From: a virus | Virus record (IMG/VR): IMGVR_UViG_3300048672_001051 | Span: 1-64,000 of that record | DNA: 64,000 nt | Strand: one strand, 5' to 3' | In this document: positions 16,723-25,217 of the stretch, in pieces | Position numbering within the stretch: the first letter of the stretch is position 1 | Layout of the letters: every line of letters starts with the position of its first letter | Translations under genes and position numbers: made by a program | The notes under the pieces: model-generated | Seen by the model: only the letters and a program-made list of their open reading frames with translations | Databases searched by the model: none | Told to the model about the DNA's origin: nothing

Positions 16723-18501
16723 ATGTATATTAATTCTAGAATTCAACTTAACGCTAGAATTCGAACCGACCCCTCCGTTACCTATGTCCCAATAGAAGAT
16801 TCTTCTCAGATTAGTGCAGTGCGCTTAGAAATAAAAGCGACACATGCTGGAAAAGTTAACGGTAATTATATTTTTTACACACCACGATCTATGCAGGTCG
16901 GTGTAAAAACTCTTGTCAACCCTTTTAGAAAACATTTGCAAAAGCTTCACAACGGTGAAGCTATAGGTGTCGTTACTGGCGCAAATTATGAAGAGTACAA
17001 AGATTTACCAGACGATTTTAAATTAATTGTCAATAAACTTAATCAAGCTTCTACTAAAGAAGAACTGTTAACGTCTGTTAAGGAGTTAACAAAGCATCCA
17101 ACTTTTAAATCGAAAGATTATAAAGGTGTAGGCTATCTTAAAGTAGAAGCGGAATTGTACGACAGTAAGACTATAAGTAATCTTAGAAAAGGTGATAAAG
17201 GTACTGTATCTATTGGCGGTAAGTCTAGCAGTGCATACTGTTCGGTTTGCGGAACAAGTGAGCGGCCTTGTGATTCACACACACCAGGTGAGACTTACAG
17301 AGACGAATTATGTTTTCACATATATGACAATATGTTGTTAGACCATATAGGGTTTGTTCCGAATCCTGCTGACAATGACACATACAGCGCTATCATTGAA
17401 GATAGTTTTAACGATAATGATATTCTGATAAAAGAATATATAATAAAAGATTCACAAGGTATACCTATGAATAAACTAACACTAGATATGTTAAAAGAAA
17501 AAGCTGCGGATATTCCAAGTTTAATTTCAACGTATTTTACAGATCCAGCGCAGCAAGAGATTGCTCAGCAAATTTACGACAGTTCTCTTAAAAATTCTCG
17601 AGCTTCGTCTTACGTCTTTGGCGCTGAAAAAATTCTAAATACTAAAAGTATTGTAGGCGCTTATTTAGCAAGTAAACTTGCAGAAGAATTGGAAGATGAC
17701 ACTGACAAACAAGTTATTGCAAGTCAAGTTAAAACTACACTAGACAAACTGTTAACAGAGGGTGAAACTTTAGATGATTGCCTAACTAGATTGCTAGTAC
17801 TACCTACCGAAGAACCAGCTGTAGTTGAGCCTGAAACGATTGATGCACCTATCGAGCCAGAAGTTGTGGTAGCCCCTGAAGTTGTAGCAACAGTCGAACA
17901 AGAAGCTGCGCCAATTCAAGATGATTCTAGTAAGATAACAATTGATGCTTGGGAGTTGATTAGTGCTAAAATTACTGATACTATAGTCTCACGTATTGAA
18001 GACTTGCTTAATGTTAAAAATGAAGTTAAGATAGAAGACCAAAAAGGTTTACTATTCCAACAACTTGATAACTTACGTAGTGAAGTTCAAAGTTCTGACG
18101 AACTAGTTCGTCAGTTGACAAGTGATTATGCTTCATCTATAATCCAGCAAATTCTTATTTTAAAGAATAAGCTAAATGACACTGAGTACAAAAACCGCTT
18201 ATCAAAAAGAGCTATAGATGTGCTTAAAGCAAATTTAGAAGACGCTTTAGAAGAAACTAATATTGAACCAAGTCAGTCTACGACTGGACAACAAACATTA
18301 ATAACAGCTACAATTGAAGATTCTTTAAACAATCAAGCATCTCCTCAAACTGTAGAACCTCCGGCTTCAATTACAAATACTTTTGATATTAAAGACGAAT
18401 TGCAAGTACGTGACTGGTTTACTGCCAAGACCAAAGAAAAAGGTTTAAGCGCTGCAGTGGCTGAATTCAACAAATTAAAAAACACTAAAACTAAAGGATA
18501 A
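16723..18501 (+). CDS. Prohead protease fused to scaffold
   Basis: 592 residues. The N-terminal ~240 residues resemble phage head-maturation proteases with a Zn-ribbon: GVGYLKVEAELYD, a GTVSIGGKSS segment holding the candidate nucleophile Ser, then YCSVCGTSERPCDSH, PGETYRDELCFHI and LDHIGFVPNPADND. The C-terminal ~330 residues are acidic and helical with Pro/Glu/Val-rich linkers (EPAVVEPETIDAPIEPE) and coiled-coil-prone stretches, as in capsid scaffolds. Fusions of protease and scaffold are known in other phages. The position between portal and capsid supports the role. The catalytic His/Asp could not be assigned with certainty. Confidence 0.65.
   Translation: MYINSRIQLNARIRTDPSVTYVPIEDSSQISAVRLEIKATHAGKVNGNYIFYTPRSMQVGVKTLVNPFRKHLQKLHNGEAIGVVTGANYEEYKDLPDDFKLIVNKLNQASTKEELLTSVKELTKHPTFKSKDYKGVGYLKVEAELYDSKTISNLRKGDKGTVSIGGKSSSAYCSVCGTSERPCDSHTPGETYRDELCFHIYDNMLLDHIGFVPNPADNDTYSAIIEDSFNDNDILIKEYIIKDSQGIPMNKLTLDMLKEKAADIPSLISTYFTDPAQQEIAQQIYDSSLKNSRASSYVFGAEKILNTKSIVGAYLASKLAEELEDDTDKQVIASQVKTTLDKLLTEGETLDDCLTRLLVLPTEEPAVVEPETIDAPIEPEVVVAPEVVATVEQEAAPIQDDSSKITIDAWELISAKITDTIVSRIEDLLNVKNEVKIEDQKGLLFQQLDNLRSEVQSSDELVRQLTSDYASSIIQQILILKNKLNDTEYKNRLSKRAIDVLKANLEDALEETNIEPSQSTTGQQTLITATIEDSLNNQASPQTVEPPASITNTFDIKDELQVRDWFTAKTKEKGLSAAVAEFNKLKNTKTKG
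18095..18114 (+). repeat. 20-bp perfect palindrome
   Basis: CTGACGAACT / AGTTCGTCAG without spacer, late in the scaffold half of the protease/scaffold gene. One of the few members of the palindrome set far from a gene start. Confidence 0.7.
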
Positions 18502-18506
18502 TATAT

Positions 18507-19433
18507 ATGATACCATATAACCTAGCTCATAACCCAGGTATGCGCGAGAACTTTTACATCACCCCTGACAATAAGCTTGGAAAAGGTGATGACAGCCTAG
18601 GCCGGTTTCTAGTAGCATCATACTTGCCACTACAACGTTTCGATGATACTAAATCAGAATATGTTGTTATTTCATCTAACAAACCTGTAGCTTTTGCTAA
18701 CGGAGTTCTTGTACCAGCTGGTTACCGTCTAGAAGCTGCTGCTTATGCAAACGCCCTAGTAACTTCAGTTGCTGCTGCTGATGCTCAAGCAACTATCCGT
18801 TACACCGCTCTTGATGTTCAAGCCGGTATTCTAAACGCTAAAGGTGTTGCTGTTACTGCAAATGAACCAGTTGTTAAATCATTCTTCACTGGCACAACCC
18901 AAGATATTTTTGTATCGTACTTTGTCGGTATCATCAACTATAACGGCTTCCGTCGTGCTGGTGGTGATGGCACTAACCCTGCTCACTACCGCCAATATAA
19001 CTTCAGCGCCCAAGGCAGTGTCTCTTACAGTATGGACTATCACTACGAGTTCCCGTTGGTAAAAGATGATGCTACTCATGCAACTGCACCGTTAGTTGGC
19101 GTAGCTGCATTTATTGGTACTAACGTTAAAGCAGGTATGTTTGTAACTTATGACAAGCACTCAAACTTTATTGTTACCGATGTTGACTATAGTTATGGCA
19201 CTGTTGCTAAAGAGGCTGTTGTTGGCCAAATTAGTAAAGTATTTGTAGTTAAAGATATTAATACTGGTTCTGTAACTGCACCAATCAACCAACTTGACCG
19301 TGTAATAACTCCTGCTAACTTGTCTGGTAAAGTTCTTGACGAACTGCCTGGCGCTGGCAATGACGGCATCACACAAAAAGTTAGCTATGCAAACGCGTAC
19401 GGCTTGGTTCAGTTCGGAAACCAGACTCGCTAA
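18507..19433 (+). CDS. Probable head decoration / capsid-associated protein
   Basis: 308 residues, beta-rich and Ala/Val/Gly-rich, without enzyme motifs. It starts after a strong ribosome site (AAAGGA, 18496-18501) and uses the same codon set (GCT, GTT, CGT, AAC) as the capsid gene, which differs from most neighbours and suggests high expression. Sitting between protease/scaffold and capsid is the usual place for a decoration or minor capsid protein. A second capsid-shell protein is also possible. The family is not recognised. Confidence 0.5.
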   Translation: MIPYNLAHNPGMRENFYITPDNKLGKGDDSLGRFLVASYLPLQRFDDTKSEYVVISSNKPVAFANGVLVPAGYRLEAAAYANALVTSVAAADAQATIRYTALDVQAGILNAKGVAVTANEPVVKSFFTGTTQDIFVSYFVGIINYNGFRRAGGDGTNPAHYRQYNFSAQGSVSYSMDYHYEFPLVKDDATHATAPLVGVAAFIGTNVKAGMFVTYDKHSNFIVTDVDYSYGTVAKEAVVGQISKVFVVKDINTGSVTAPINQLDRVITPANLSGKVLDELPGAGNDGITQKVSYANAYGLVQFGNQTR

Positions 19434-19444
19434 TTTACAGAGAG

Positions 19445-19468
19445 AGTCTATTTAAACAATAGACTTTC
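19445..19468 (+). terminator. Weak terminator-like hairpin before capsid gene
   Basis: AGTCTATT / AATAGACT around TAAAC, then TTT. The 61-base gap between the decoration-like gene and the capsid gene is the longest in the head block up to here, and a strong ribosome site (AAGGA, 19480-19484) follows. May act as a partial terminator or processing site that sets capsid mRNA levels. Confidence 0.4.
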
Positions 19469-19494
19469 TACTATACTCTAAGGACTATTTAAAT

Positions 19495-20727
19495 ATGTTT
19501 AAACACAAAAATCTTACCGAAACAGAAAAAGAACTGTTGCCGCAAATTAAAAATATTACGCATGCTATGCGAAACGCTGGATATGACTCAGAAGGTAATT
19601 ATATTACCATTTCTGACGCTTTGAACGTACCTAATGCTGGTACTATTTTTAAGCGTGCTGTAACTGAAGTTATTCAAACAAGCATTCAGCCTAAACTAAT
19701 TGGGACTTCATTGCTGCGAGTTATCCGTAACTACACTAATGACAGCCAAATTATCATCCGTACTCTTGGTTCTATCGGTTCGATGGATTTTGAGATTCCA
19801 GAGGAAGGTGAATACCCAGAAGTTACTGCTGGCCGTGGACAACACTCAACAATTCGTTCTGACTTCCGTAAATACGGTGTCAAAATTAAAGTTAGTGAAG
19901 AAAGCATTAAGCAGTCTCAGTGGGACATCGTACAGATGTATATCATGGAAGCAATGAATGCGCTAGCACGTCATAAAGATAAGTTGATCTTCAACTTGAT
20001 CGAAGCTCAAGGTAAAGTTATTTTTGATAACTTGAATCCTGCTAGTGCTGAAATTGGCCGTACAGGCGGTCGCAACATCACTGGTGCTGGCAACGGCTCT
20101 ATGACTTTTGAAGATTTGATCGACATGTATTCATACATGGTTCTTCGCGGTTACCGTCCAAATGTGCTTTTAGTACACCCAATGCATTGGGCAATGTTTG
20201 CTAAAGATCCAATCATACGTGAATCTGGTGTAATGCAAGCTGATGTAAGTCAGTGGTTGAATAGCCAAGTTAACCCGTACAATGCATATGATCGTATCTC
20301 TGCTTGGAATGATGTGCAAACAGCGGCTGACGGCTCTCGTCGTGAACTAACCGCTGAAGAGCAGAATCTGTTGACTACTAGTCGAGGACCTGATCTATCT
20401 GGCGCTCGTGGTACACCTCTAGCTGGCTTGACTATCATGACCAGTGAAAACGTACCTTACGACTCAGTTACCAAAACTGCATCTGTATTGATGTTGGACA
20501 CTGAAAATACTGGCGTACTTGCTGTAGCTGAAGACCTAATGATTGACGAGTGGGATGAAAAAACCAACGATATCAAAGTTATCAAACTACGTGAAAAATA
20601 CGCACTTGCAACACTAGCTGGTGGTGAAGCCATCGCTATCGCTCGTAACGTATCTCTGGAACCTAACGAAATGTTCGTTAACCCACAAGTACATGTTGAC
20701 AACGTTCAACCTATTGTTCGTAAGTAA
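19495..20727 (+). CDS. Major capsid protein
   Basis: 410 residues with the pattern of HK97-fold capsid proteins of myoviruses. After an N-terminal arm come IFKRAVTEVIQTSIQPKLIG, IEGDFEIPEEGEYP-type E-loop sequence (MDFEIPEEGEYPEV), RKYGVKIKVSEESIKQSQWD (spine helix), and MYSYMVLRGYRPNVLLVHPMHW in the A-domain. Codon use is of the highly expressed type. It follows protease and decoration genes and is closed by the best intrinsic terminator in the window. Unlike many neighbours, no long inverted repeat was seen inside it. Confidence 0.87.
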   Translation: MFKHKNLTETEKELLPQIKNITHAMRNAGYDSEGNYITISDALNVPNAGTIFKRAVTEVIQTSIQPKLIGTSLLRVIRNYTNDSQIIIRTLGSIGSMDFEIPEEGEYPEVTAGRGQHSTIRSDFRKYGVKIKVSEESIKQSQWDIVQMYIMEAMNALARHKDKLIFNLIEAQGKVIFDNLNPASAEIGRTGGRNITGAGNGSMTFEDLIDMYSYMVLRGYRPNVLLVHPMHWAMFAKDPIIRESGVMQADVSQWLNSQVNPYNAYDRISAWNDVQTAADGSRRELTAEEQNLLTTSRGPDLSGARGTPLAGLTIMTSENVPYDSVTKTASVLMLDTENTGVLAVAEDLMIDEWDEKTNDIKVIKLREKYALATLAGGEAIAIARNVSLEPNEMFVNPQVHVDNVQPIVRK

Positions 20728-20734
20728 CAGCTTT

Positions 20735-20766
20735 GGAGGGTAGCGGAAGCTACCCTCCTTTTTTAT
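20735..20766 (+). terminator. Intrinsic terminator after capsid gene
   Basis: GGAGGGTAGC / GCTACCCTCC around GGAA, followed by a run of T (TTTTTTATTTA). A classic rho-independent terminator eight bases after the capsid stop codon. Confidence 0.9.
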
Positions 20767-20788
20767 TTATAAAAAGGAAATATAATAT

Positions 20789-21157
20789 ATGAAAACTACA
20801 CTAACATTACAATCAGGCTCATTCTATTTCACAGGTTACGTATCATTGGTACGTGGTCGTGCAGTAACTGTAGACCTAGGTGATTTACCTATCGCAGAGT
20901 TGCAAGCCCTTAAGCGTAGTATTAAGTCTGGAGTTATAAAGAGTTCAGAAGATATTGGTGACTACTCTAAAGTAGAAGCCACAGTAGCTGAAGAAACTTT
21001 AGAAGTTTCAGAACCAGAACCAGTTATTGCTGTAGAGCCTGTAGTAGTTGAAGCAACTACTCCAGAGCCAGTAGATGACACTCCAAAGCGTAAAACAACT
21101 CGCAAACCAATAGCCAGCAAGTCTGACTCCGCCGATCCAGAAACTTCTGACGAATAA
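20789..21157 (+). CDS. Small protein with acidic then basic tail, unknown
   Basis: 122 residues after a strong ribosome site (AAAAAGGA). The first ~60 residues form a compact Arg/Lys-containing beta/alpha domain (FYFTGYVSLVRGRAVTVDLG); the rest is a disordered tail of Glu, Val, Pro and then KRKTTRKPIASKS. It is isolated between two intrinsic terminators, so it may be transcribed separately or at a reduced level from the capsid unit. A capsid-associated role is plausible from place alone. Confidence 0.6.
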   Translation: MKTTLTLQSGSFYFTGYVSLVRGRAVTVDLGDLPIAELQALKRSIKSGVIKSSEDIGDYSKVEATVAEETLEVSEPEPVIAVEPVVVEATTPEPVDDTPKRKTTRKPIASKSDSADPETSDE

Positions 21158-21161
21158 CGCT

Positions 21162-21195
21162 AAAGGCAGAGAATAATTCTCTGCCTTTTATTTTT
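21162..21195 (+). terminator. Intrinsic terminator
   Basis: AAAGGCAGAGAA / TTCTCTGCCTTT around TAA, followed by TATTTTT. It starts four bases after the preceding stop codon. With the terminator at 20735 it brackets a one-gene segment. Confidence 0.88.
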
Positions 21196-21205
21196 GGAGT
21201 AACAG

Positions 21206-21370
21206 ATGCAACCTAAATTAATAACTGACATACCGTTAACAGAAGAAGACTTACTAGTAAACGCAGCAGTAAATATGTGTATTAATGTCGGAGGTATGCT
21301 ACTGCAGGTATACACAGCAACCGACAGGCCAATAGTCGATGAGTTAATACCTATAAACTTACCAGAATAA
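21206..21370 (+). CDS. Small 54-residue protein, unknown
   Basis: Short frame MQPKLITDIPLTEEDL ending in PINLPE, between the terminator and the next gene. GGAG at 21196-21199 is well spaced (six bases) from the ATG. The sequence is acidic at the start with a hydrophobic middle (AAVNMCINVGGMLLQVY). It fills a gap that would otherwise be the longest non-coding stretch of the window. No relative recognised. Confidence 0.6.
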   Translation: MQPKLITDIPLTEEDLLVNAAVNMCINVGGMLLQVYTATDRPIVDELIPINLPE

Positions 21371-21385
21371 AAAGAGATTAAAAAT

Positions 21386-22405
21386 ATGATTTTAAATATT
21401 GTAAACACGCAAGCCGAATTAGACGCTTTTCCTGTAACACAAGAGTTAGTGTTGAAGTCTGATCTTAAACCAGAAGATGCATTTTTAAAAAAATGTATTG
21501 TGCTGTATAGAGATAATAAAGAATTTGGATTATTCAATTTAGGTACAAAATATAATAATTCAATTGGGTACATTAAAGAAAATTTCTCGACAGTAGATTT
21601 AAATTTCAACTTAACGCAAGAGCTAGATGGCTCTTGGACTATCCATTGTAAACCAAGCGAGCCGCTACATCCGTCAAGTTATTATACACTATATATTTCA
21701 AAAAATTTATCTACAGAATTTATTGTTTTAGAAAAGACAGTTAGTAAAGGTCCGTCTAAACTTGATTTAACTTTAAATAAATACTCAAATACTTACGACA
21801 CTACTTATACTGTAAAAGTATTAACAACTCCGTTAATAAAAGATGGTAAAGCTATTGTAAAATTTGGACTTTATGACGTTGATTTAAATCTAATTAAAAC
21901 ATTTATTATAGACACAAAAAGTTCTATAAATACGTTTGAGTATGACGGACTTACATTTGAGACTTCAGAAATACCTTACGCGAAAGATGAGGAATTTACT
22001 CTGGTAACAGAGACTCAGAATAGATTAGCTGATAATTTAAAAGTGTCTATAAGAACTAATTTATATGATACAATCACAACTACTGAAAGCTCTAACCCAT
22101 CAACTAAAATAACCAATCAAGATATACTAGACTATTACAGTAGTGTACAAAATGTACCTAACACTGTTAGTAGCGTAGAACCTTTTTCCTACACATTACA
22201 ATATGTAGATTTTGATAAATTTGTAGTAACTTTTAATAATTTAGATGTCAGCACATTAGACTTATCCGACATAACATTCACTGTAGGTCCAGCGTTTAAT
22301 AATTATTTGTTAAAAACATACGACCTGTATGACGATACGCTAAATTATAACATAATTGCTGAAGTTGTTGATGACGATAAACTATTGATTACGGTGACAT
22401 TATGA
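21386..22405 (+). CDS. Beta-rich virion protein, unknown
   Basis: 339 residues, nearly all short beta strands with Thr/Tyr/Asn/Asp, no enzyme motif, no membrane segment. First of a run of six uncharacterised proteins between the capsid and neck genes; such proteins usually belong to the virion surface, collar or appendages. A 7-bp hairpin (CAAGAGC / GCTCTTG, 21624-21643) lies in the 5' part. ATGA overlap with the next gene implies coupled translation. Confidence 0.6.
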   Translation: MILNIVNTQAELDAFPVTQELVLKSDLKPEDAFLKKCIVLYRDNKEFGLFNLGTKYNNSIGYIKENFSTVDLNFNLTQELDGSWTIHCKPSEPLHPSSYYTLYISKNLSTEFIVLEKTVSKGPSKLDLTLNKYSNTYDTTYTVKVLTTPLIKDGKAIVKFGLYDVDLNLIKTFIIDTKSSINTFEYDGLTFETSEIPYAKDEEFTLVTETQNRLADNLKVSIRTNLYDTITTTESSNPSTKITNQDILDYYSSVQNVPNTVSSVEPFSYTLQYVDFDKFVVTFNNLDVSTLDLSDITFTVGPAFNNYLLKTYDLYDDTLNYNIIAEVVDDDKLLITVTL

Positions 22406-23505
22406 GTTTAAATTATGCAGGCTACTGGACAATTAATAATACTTCAACAGTAAAATCTGTAGATTATCTAACGTATGGTTATACAGACATAAGGTTTGGT
22501 AACGGCACTTTTTATATAGATAACTTAGAAATAACTGATAATATTGCCTACGTAACAAAACCATACGTCGACCCCACTCACAACTATGAGTCATTTGTAA
22601 ATATCTACTACGGATTAGACTTTGCGTTAGTATCCGCGGCAGATCTTGGCGCAGGGCCTGCGCCAATTCCAGGTGGAGACATACCACCACCAATTCCGGG
22701 AGAACCTACTAACTATTCGACATTGACTGAATACGCTGTTTTTGCAAACTCTACATATTTCGACTACTTTGGAACTGGTTATCCATTAACCACGCCAGAC
22801 CCTATAAATTTTATTGACAAATATATAGGCATAATGCATTACAATAGAGTTTCAAAGTATGTTAACACCGACTTGACAGCAAATGTTCTAGTATCTAGAG
22901 AACTTCCAGATTTGCCTGAAGACTGTTTTGAATGGCATCAACTTCAATCAAATTATACTGTACCGTTTAGTTTAAACTCTAAAGGCCCTTATGTTATCGC
23001 ATACAAATACGTAATAAACTACGCGCTATTGGTCGCTTGGTTTCAATCGAATGTAGTACCTGTAGCTGGGCTATTTGAAGACCTGTCTACAGCACCAGAT
23101 ACTTTGAGGGTAATCTATCACCTTCCATATATCTATAAGTTAAACACCAGAAAACAATTAACTATATTATATCCTAGCACCACAACAAACTTAAAAGTAT
23201 TGGATAAAGTAATATTTGATACTGGAATTAACTTTACAAAAACAATAAAAAAATATACCATAGAGTTTATTGAACTTCAGACTGACAACTTGTTATTAAC
23301 ATATAATACAATAGATGATTATAAGTTATTCGGACTGCCTTATTTACCTGAAGTTGAATATCTGACTGAACAATACAGCGGCCAATATGATAGTCTGAGC
23401 AGTAAAAAACTTATACGACTAGATATACCGCCCGCTGACCAAGGAGTCCTATTTAACAATAGGAACTACTACATATTAATAAAAGCTACAGATCTAATAG
23501 GCTAA
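22402..23505 (+). CDS. Beta-rich virion protein with Pro/Gly linker, unknown
   Basis: 367 residues. An N-terminal ~75-residue domain is joined by a Pro/Gly linker (LGAGPAPIPGGDIPPPIPGE, residues ~81-100) to a beta-rich C-terminal domain with several Tyr and aromatic residues. The linker is encoded in part by a palindrome nearly identical to one at 53828-53848. No family recognised. Collar or appendage protein is possible from context. Confidence 0.58.
   Translation: MSLNYAGYWTINNTSTVKSVDYLTYGYTDIRFGNGTFYIDNLEITDNIAYVTKPYVDPTHNYESFVNIYYGLDFALVSAADLGAGPAPIPGGDIPPPIPGEPTNYSTLTEYAVFANSTYFDYFGTGYPLTTPDPINFIDKYIGIMHYNRVSKYVNTDLTANVLVSRELPDLPEDCFEWHQLQSNYTVPFSLNSKGPYVIAYKYVINYALLVAWFQSNVVPVAGLFEDLSTAPDTLRVIYHLPYIYKLNTRKQLTILYPSTTTNLKVLDKVIFDTGINFTKTIKKYTIEFIELQTDNLLLTYNTIDDYKLFGLPYLPEVEYLTEQYSGQYDSLSSKKLIRLDIPPADQGVLFNNRNYYILIKATDLIG
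22646..22666 (+). repeat. GC-rich palindrome, 10-bp arms, copy A
   Basis: TTGGCGCAGG-G-CCTGCGCCAA in the linker codons of the gene starting at 22402. Its twin at 53828 differs only by a swapped base pair, and both are read in the same frame relative to the palindrome. Confidence 0.8.
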
Positions 23506-23508
23506 AAA

Positions 23509-24012
23509 ATGATAAACTTACGGCTATCCAGCAACACTGTCAACGATGTTAAATACATCGGAGGACCTTTTATAACAACAGCCTCTGGCATTCTAGACCA
23601 AACTCAAGTTACAACTAATTACGTATTCGATCAGATTTTAAAATCTGAAAATCTAGCAGAGGCTGTAGATTACCGGTGCGTATATCTGGTTAACGACTAC
23701 GTAGCAAACAAGACAATATATAATCCTAAGATAAAAATAATTTCACAAGCTGCTGTGGCAGACTTCAGTATCGGCGTACTTACAAAAAATACGACTGCAG
23801 AAGCACTTACGGATGAAAATACCTTGCCAGCCTCAGTAACCTTTTACACTAAGGCTCAGATTGACAACGACTTTGAAGGTTATTTACCACTAGCAGATAC
23901 GCTGCTAGCTACTGAATATGTTGGTATATGGTTCCAACGGGCTGCAGTTAATGTTGGCGGGTCTGGTACAGTTATAGGTGATATTGTTTTTGAAATTAGC
24001 TACGACGCTTAA
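23509..24012 (+). CDS. Small beta-sandwich virion protein, unknown
   Basis: 167 residues. The pattern YRCVYLVNDYVANKTIYNP then ADFSIGVLTKN, then LPASVTFYT and EYVGIWFQRAAVN resembles the beta-sandwich domains of some phage minor structural proteins, where the IWxxR strand is conserved. No exact family named. An 18-bp palindrome and a small hairpin (CGATGT/ACATCG) lie in its first 140 bases. Confidence 0.58.
   Translation: MINLRLSSNTVNDVKYIGGPFITTASGILDQTQVTTNYVFDQILKSENLAEAVDYRCVYLVNDYVANKTIYNPKIKIISQAAVADFSIGVLTKNTTAEALTDENTLPASVTFYTKAQIDNDFEGYLPLADTLLATEYVGIWFQRAAVNVGGSGTVIGDIVFEISYDA
23631..23648 (+). repeat. 18-bp perfect palindrome
   Basis: TCAGATTTT / AAAATCTGA without spacer, 122 bases into the gene beginning at 23509. 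Confidence 0.65.
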
Positions 24013-24026
24013 ACGGAGCATGTTAT

Positions 24027-25214
24027 ATGGCTTTAGAATTTTATGTACCGTATGGATATGAATCTGAAATTGAAACTTTTAAAGCCAATGCTCAAAATTA
24101 CAGCATCGACTTTAAAATAAAAACTGCGCCAACTACAGCTGTCCTAGCACAAAATAGTTCTTACATTTTGTGGGACGTCCCGTTAGCTGCACTAGAATCA
24201 TCAGATAACTCAAGTATTGTAGTTGGCGGTCAATCTGTCTTTAGAAAACAGATACCGTTTATCAATAGCACAACACCCGCTACGCATGTCGGAAGAAACT
24301 CCAGTTATTATCAAAGACTATTTTCCGACTTAGTTTTGAGGACTACTACAGCTTCGACTTATCAAATTGCATGGAGATCTGGAATATACTTTAACGTATC
24401 ATTCGAGTCCTGTAATGTTGACAGTGGTGGTATTGCGACAATAACGTTTACTATAAACAGTTATTCCGATTTACTTAAAGCTCAAGTTAGTCAGTGGATA
24501 TCTGATAACACTACTACACCAACCTTAGATGACTTTTATAATTCACCTTGCTTATTTCTCTTCCCTGAGACAGTGAGCAGCAGCGCTACTAACGGTCTGT
24601 TAAATAATGGAAGCGCGACTTTAAATAAAACAAGGCCATATAATAATAGCTACACTACAACTTATGTTAAATTTGACGGTGCATACATACCAGTTACAGC
24701 GGTTGGTTATACTTCAACAGAGTTAACATTTATATTTGATACAGGCAATCCAAGTTTGAGTGGTAACCAGGATATTAAACTAGACGAGGCTATAAGGACT
24801 ATTACAGCGCTGACTCCAAAACCAACTGCGAGTGGACTTATAGGTTATGATTTAAATATGCTAACCTACTACGGTAAAGGTGCGATAGACATACAAAACA
24901 ATATTATACAAACTCTGTATAATATTCCTAAGTTAGTAAAGAAATCAGATACAACTTTTAATCCTTATACAACAAATATAAAGAATCTTGATAACTATAC
25001 GAATACAACAGCTTACGCGTTAACAGATTGCACTATGTACAATTACATAGAAGCTACTTTGGCAGTTGATGATTTCATGATATTTAATATAAGTATCGGC
25101 CGGCCGAAAACATTTTCAGGCAGCTCACAAGTTTTTTATAGTACACAACTATTATCTAACCCTGGCGCTGTTATCCAAGAGTCGGGCGTAGAACTTCGAT
25201 GGGCGGAGATTTAA
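24027..25214 (+). CDS. Virion protein, unknown
   Basis: 395 residues, mixed beta-rich sequence with many Asn/Thr/Tyr, preceded by a good ribosome site (GGAG at 24016). No enzyme or fibre repeat is apparent. It belongs to the block of uncharacterised genes between the capsid and tail genes and is probably a structural component. No closer call is possible. Confidence 0.55.
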   Translation: MALEFYVPYGYESEIETFKANAQNYSIDFKIKTAPTTAVLAQNSSYILWDVPLAALESSDNSSIVVGGQSVFRKQIPFINSTTPATHVGRNSSYYQRLFSDLVLRTTTASTYQIAWRSGIYFNVSFESCNVDSGGIATITFTINSYSDLLKAQVSQWISDNTTTPTLDDFYNSPCLFLFPETVSSSATNGLLNNGSATLNKTRPYNNSYTTTYVKFDGAYIPVTAVGYTSTELTFIFDTGNPSLSGNQDIKLDEAIRTITALTPKPTASGLIGYDLNMLTYYGKGAIDIQNNIIQTLYNIPKLVKKSDTTFNPYTTNIKNLDNYTNTTAYALTDCTMYNYIEATLAVDDFMIFNISIGRPKTFSGSSQVFYSTQLLSNPGAVIQESGVELRWAEI

Positions 25215-25217
25215 TAG

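Noticed and set aside
19440-19495. Promoter before the capsid gene (TATACT-like box)
   Set aside because: The upstream box and the spacing do not fit a sigma-70 consensus and no repeated late-promoter motif was found at other gene starts.
21160-21609. 149-codon minus-strand frame after the capsid region
   Set aside because: It overlaps a strong + strand terminator, the 54-codon gene and the next gene; no ribosome site was seen and no other gene is on the minus strand.
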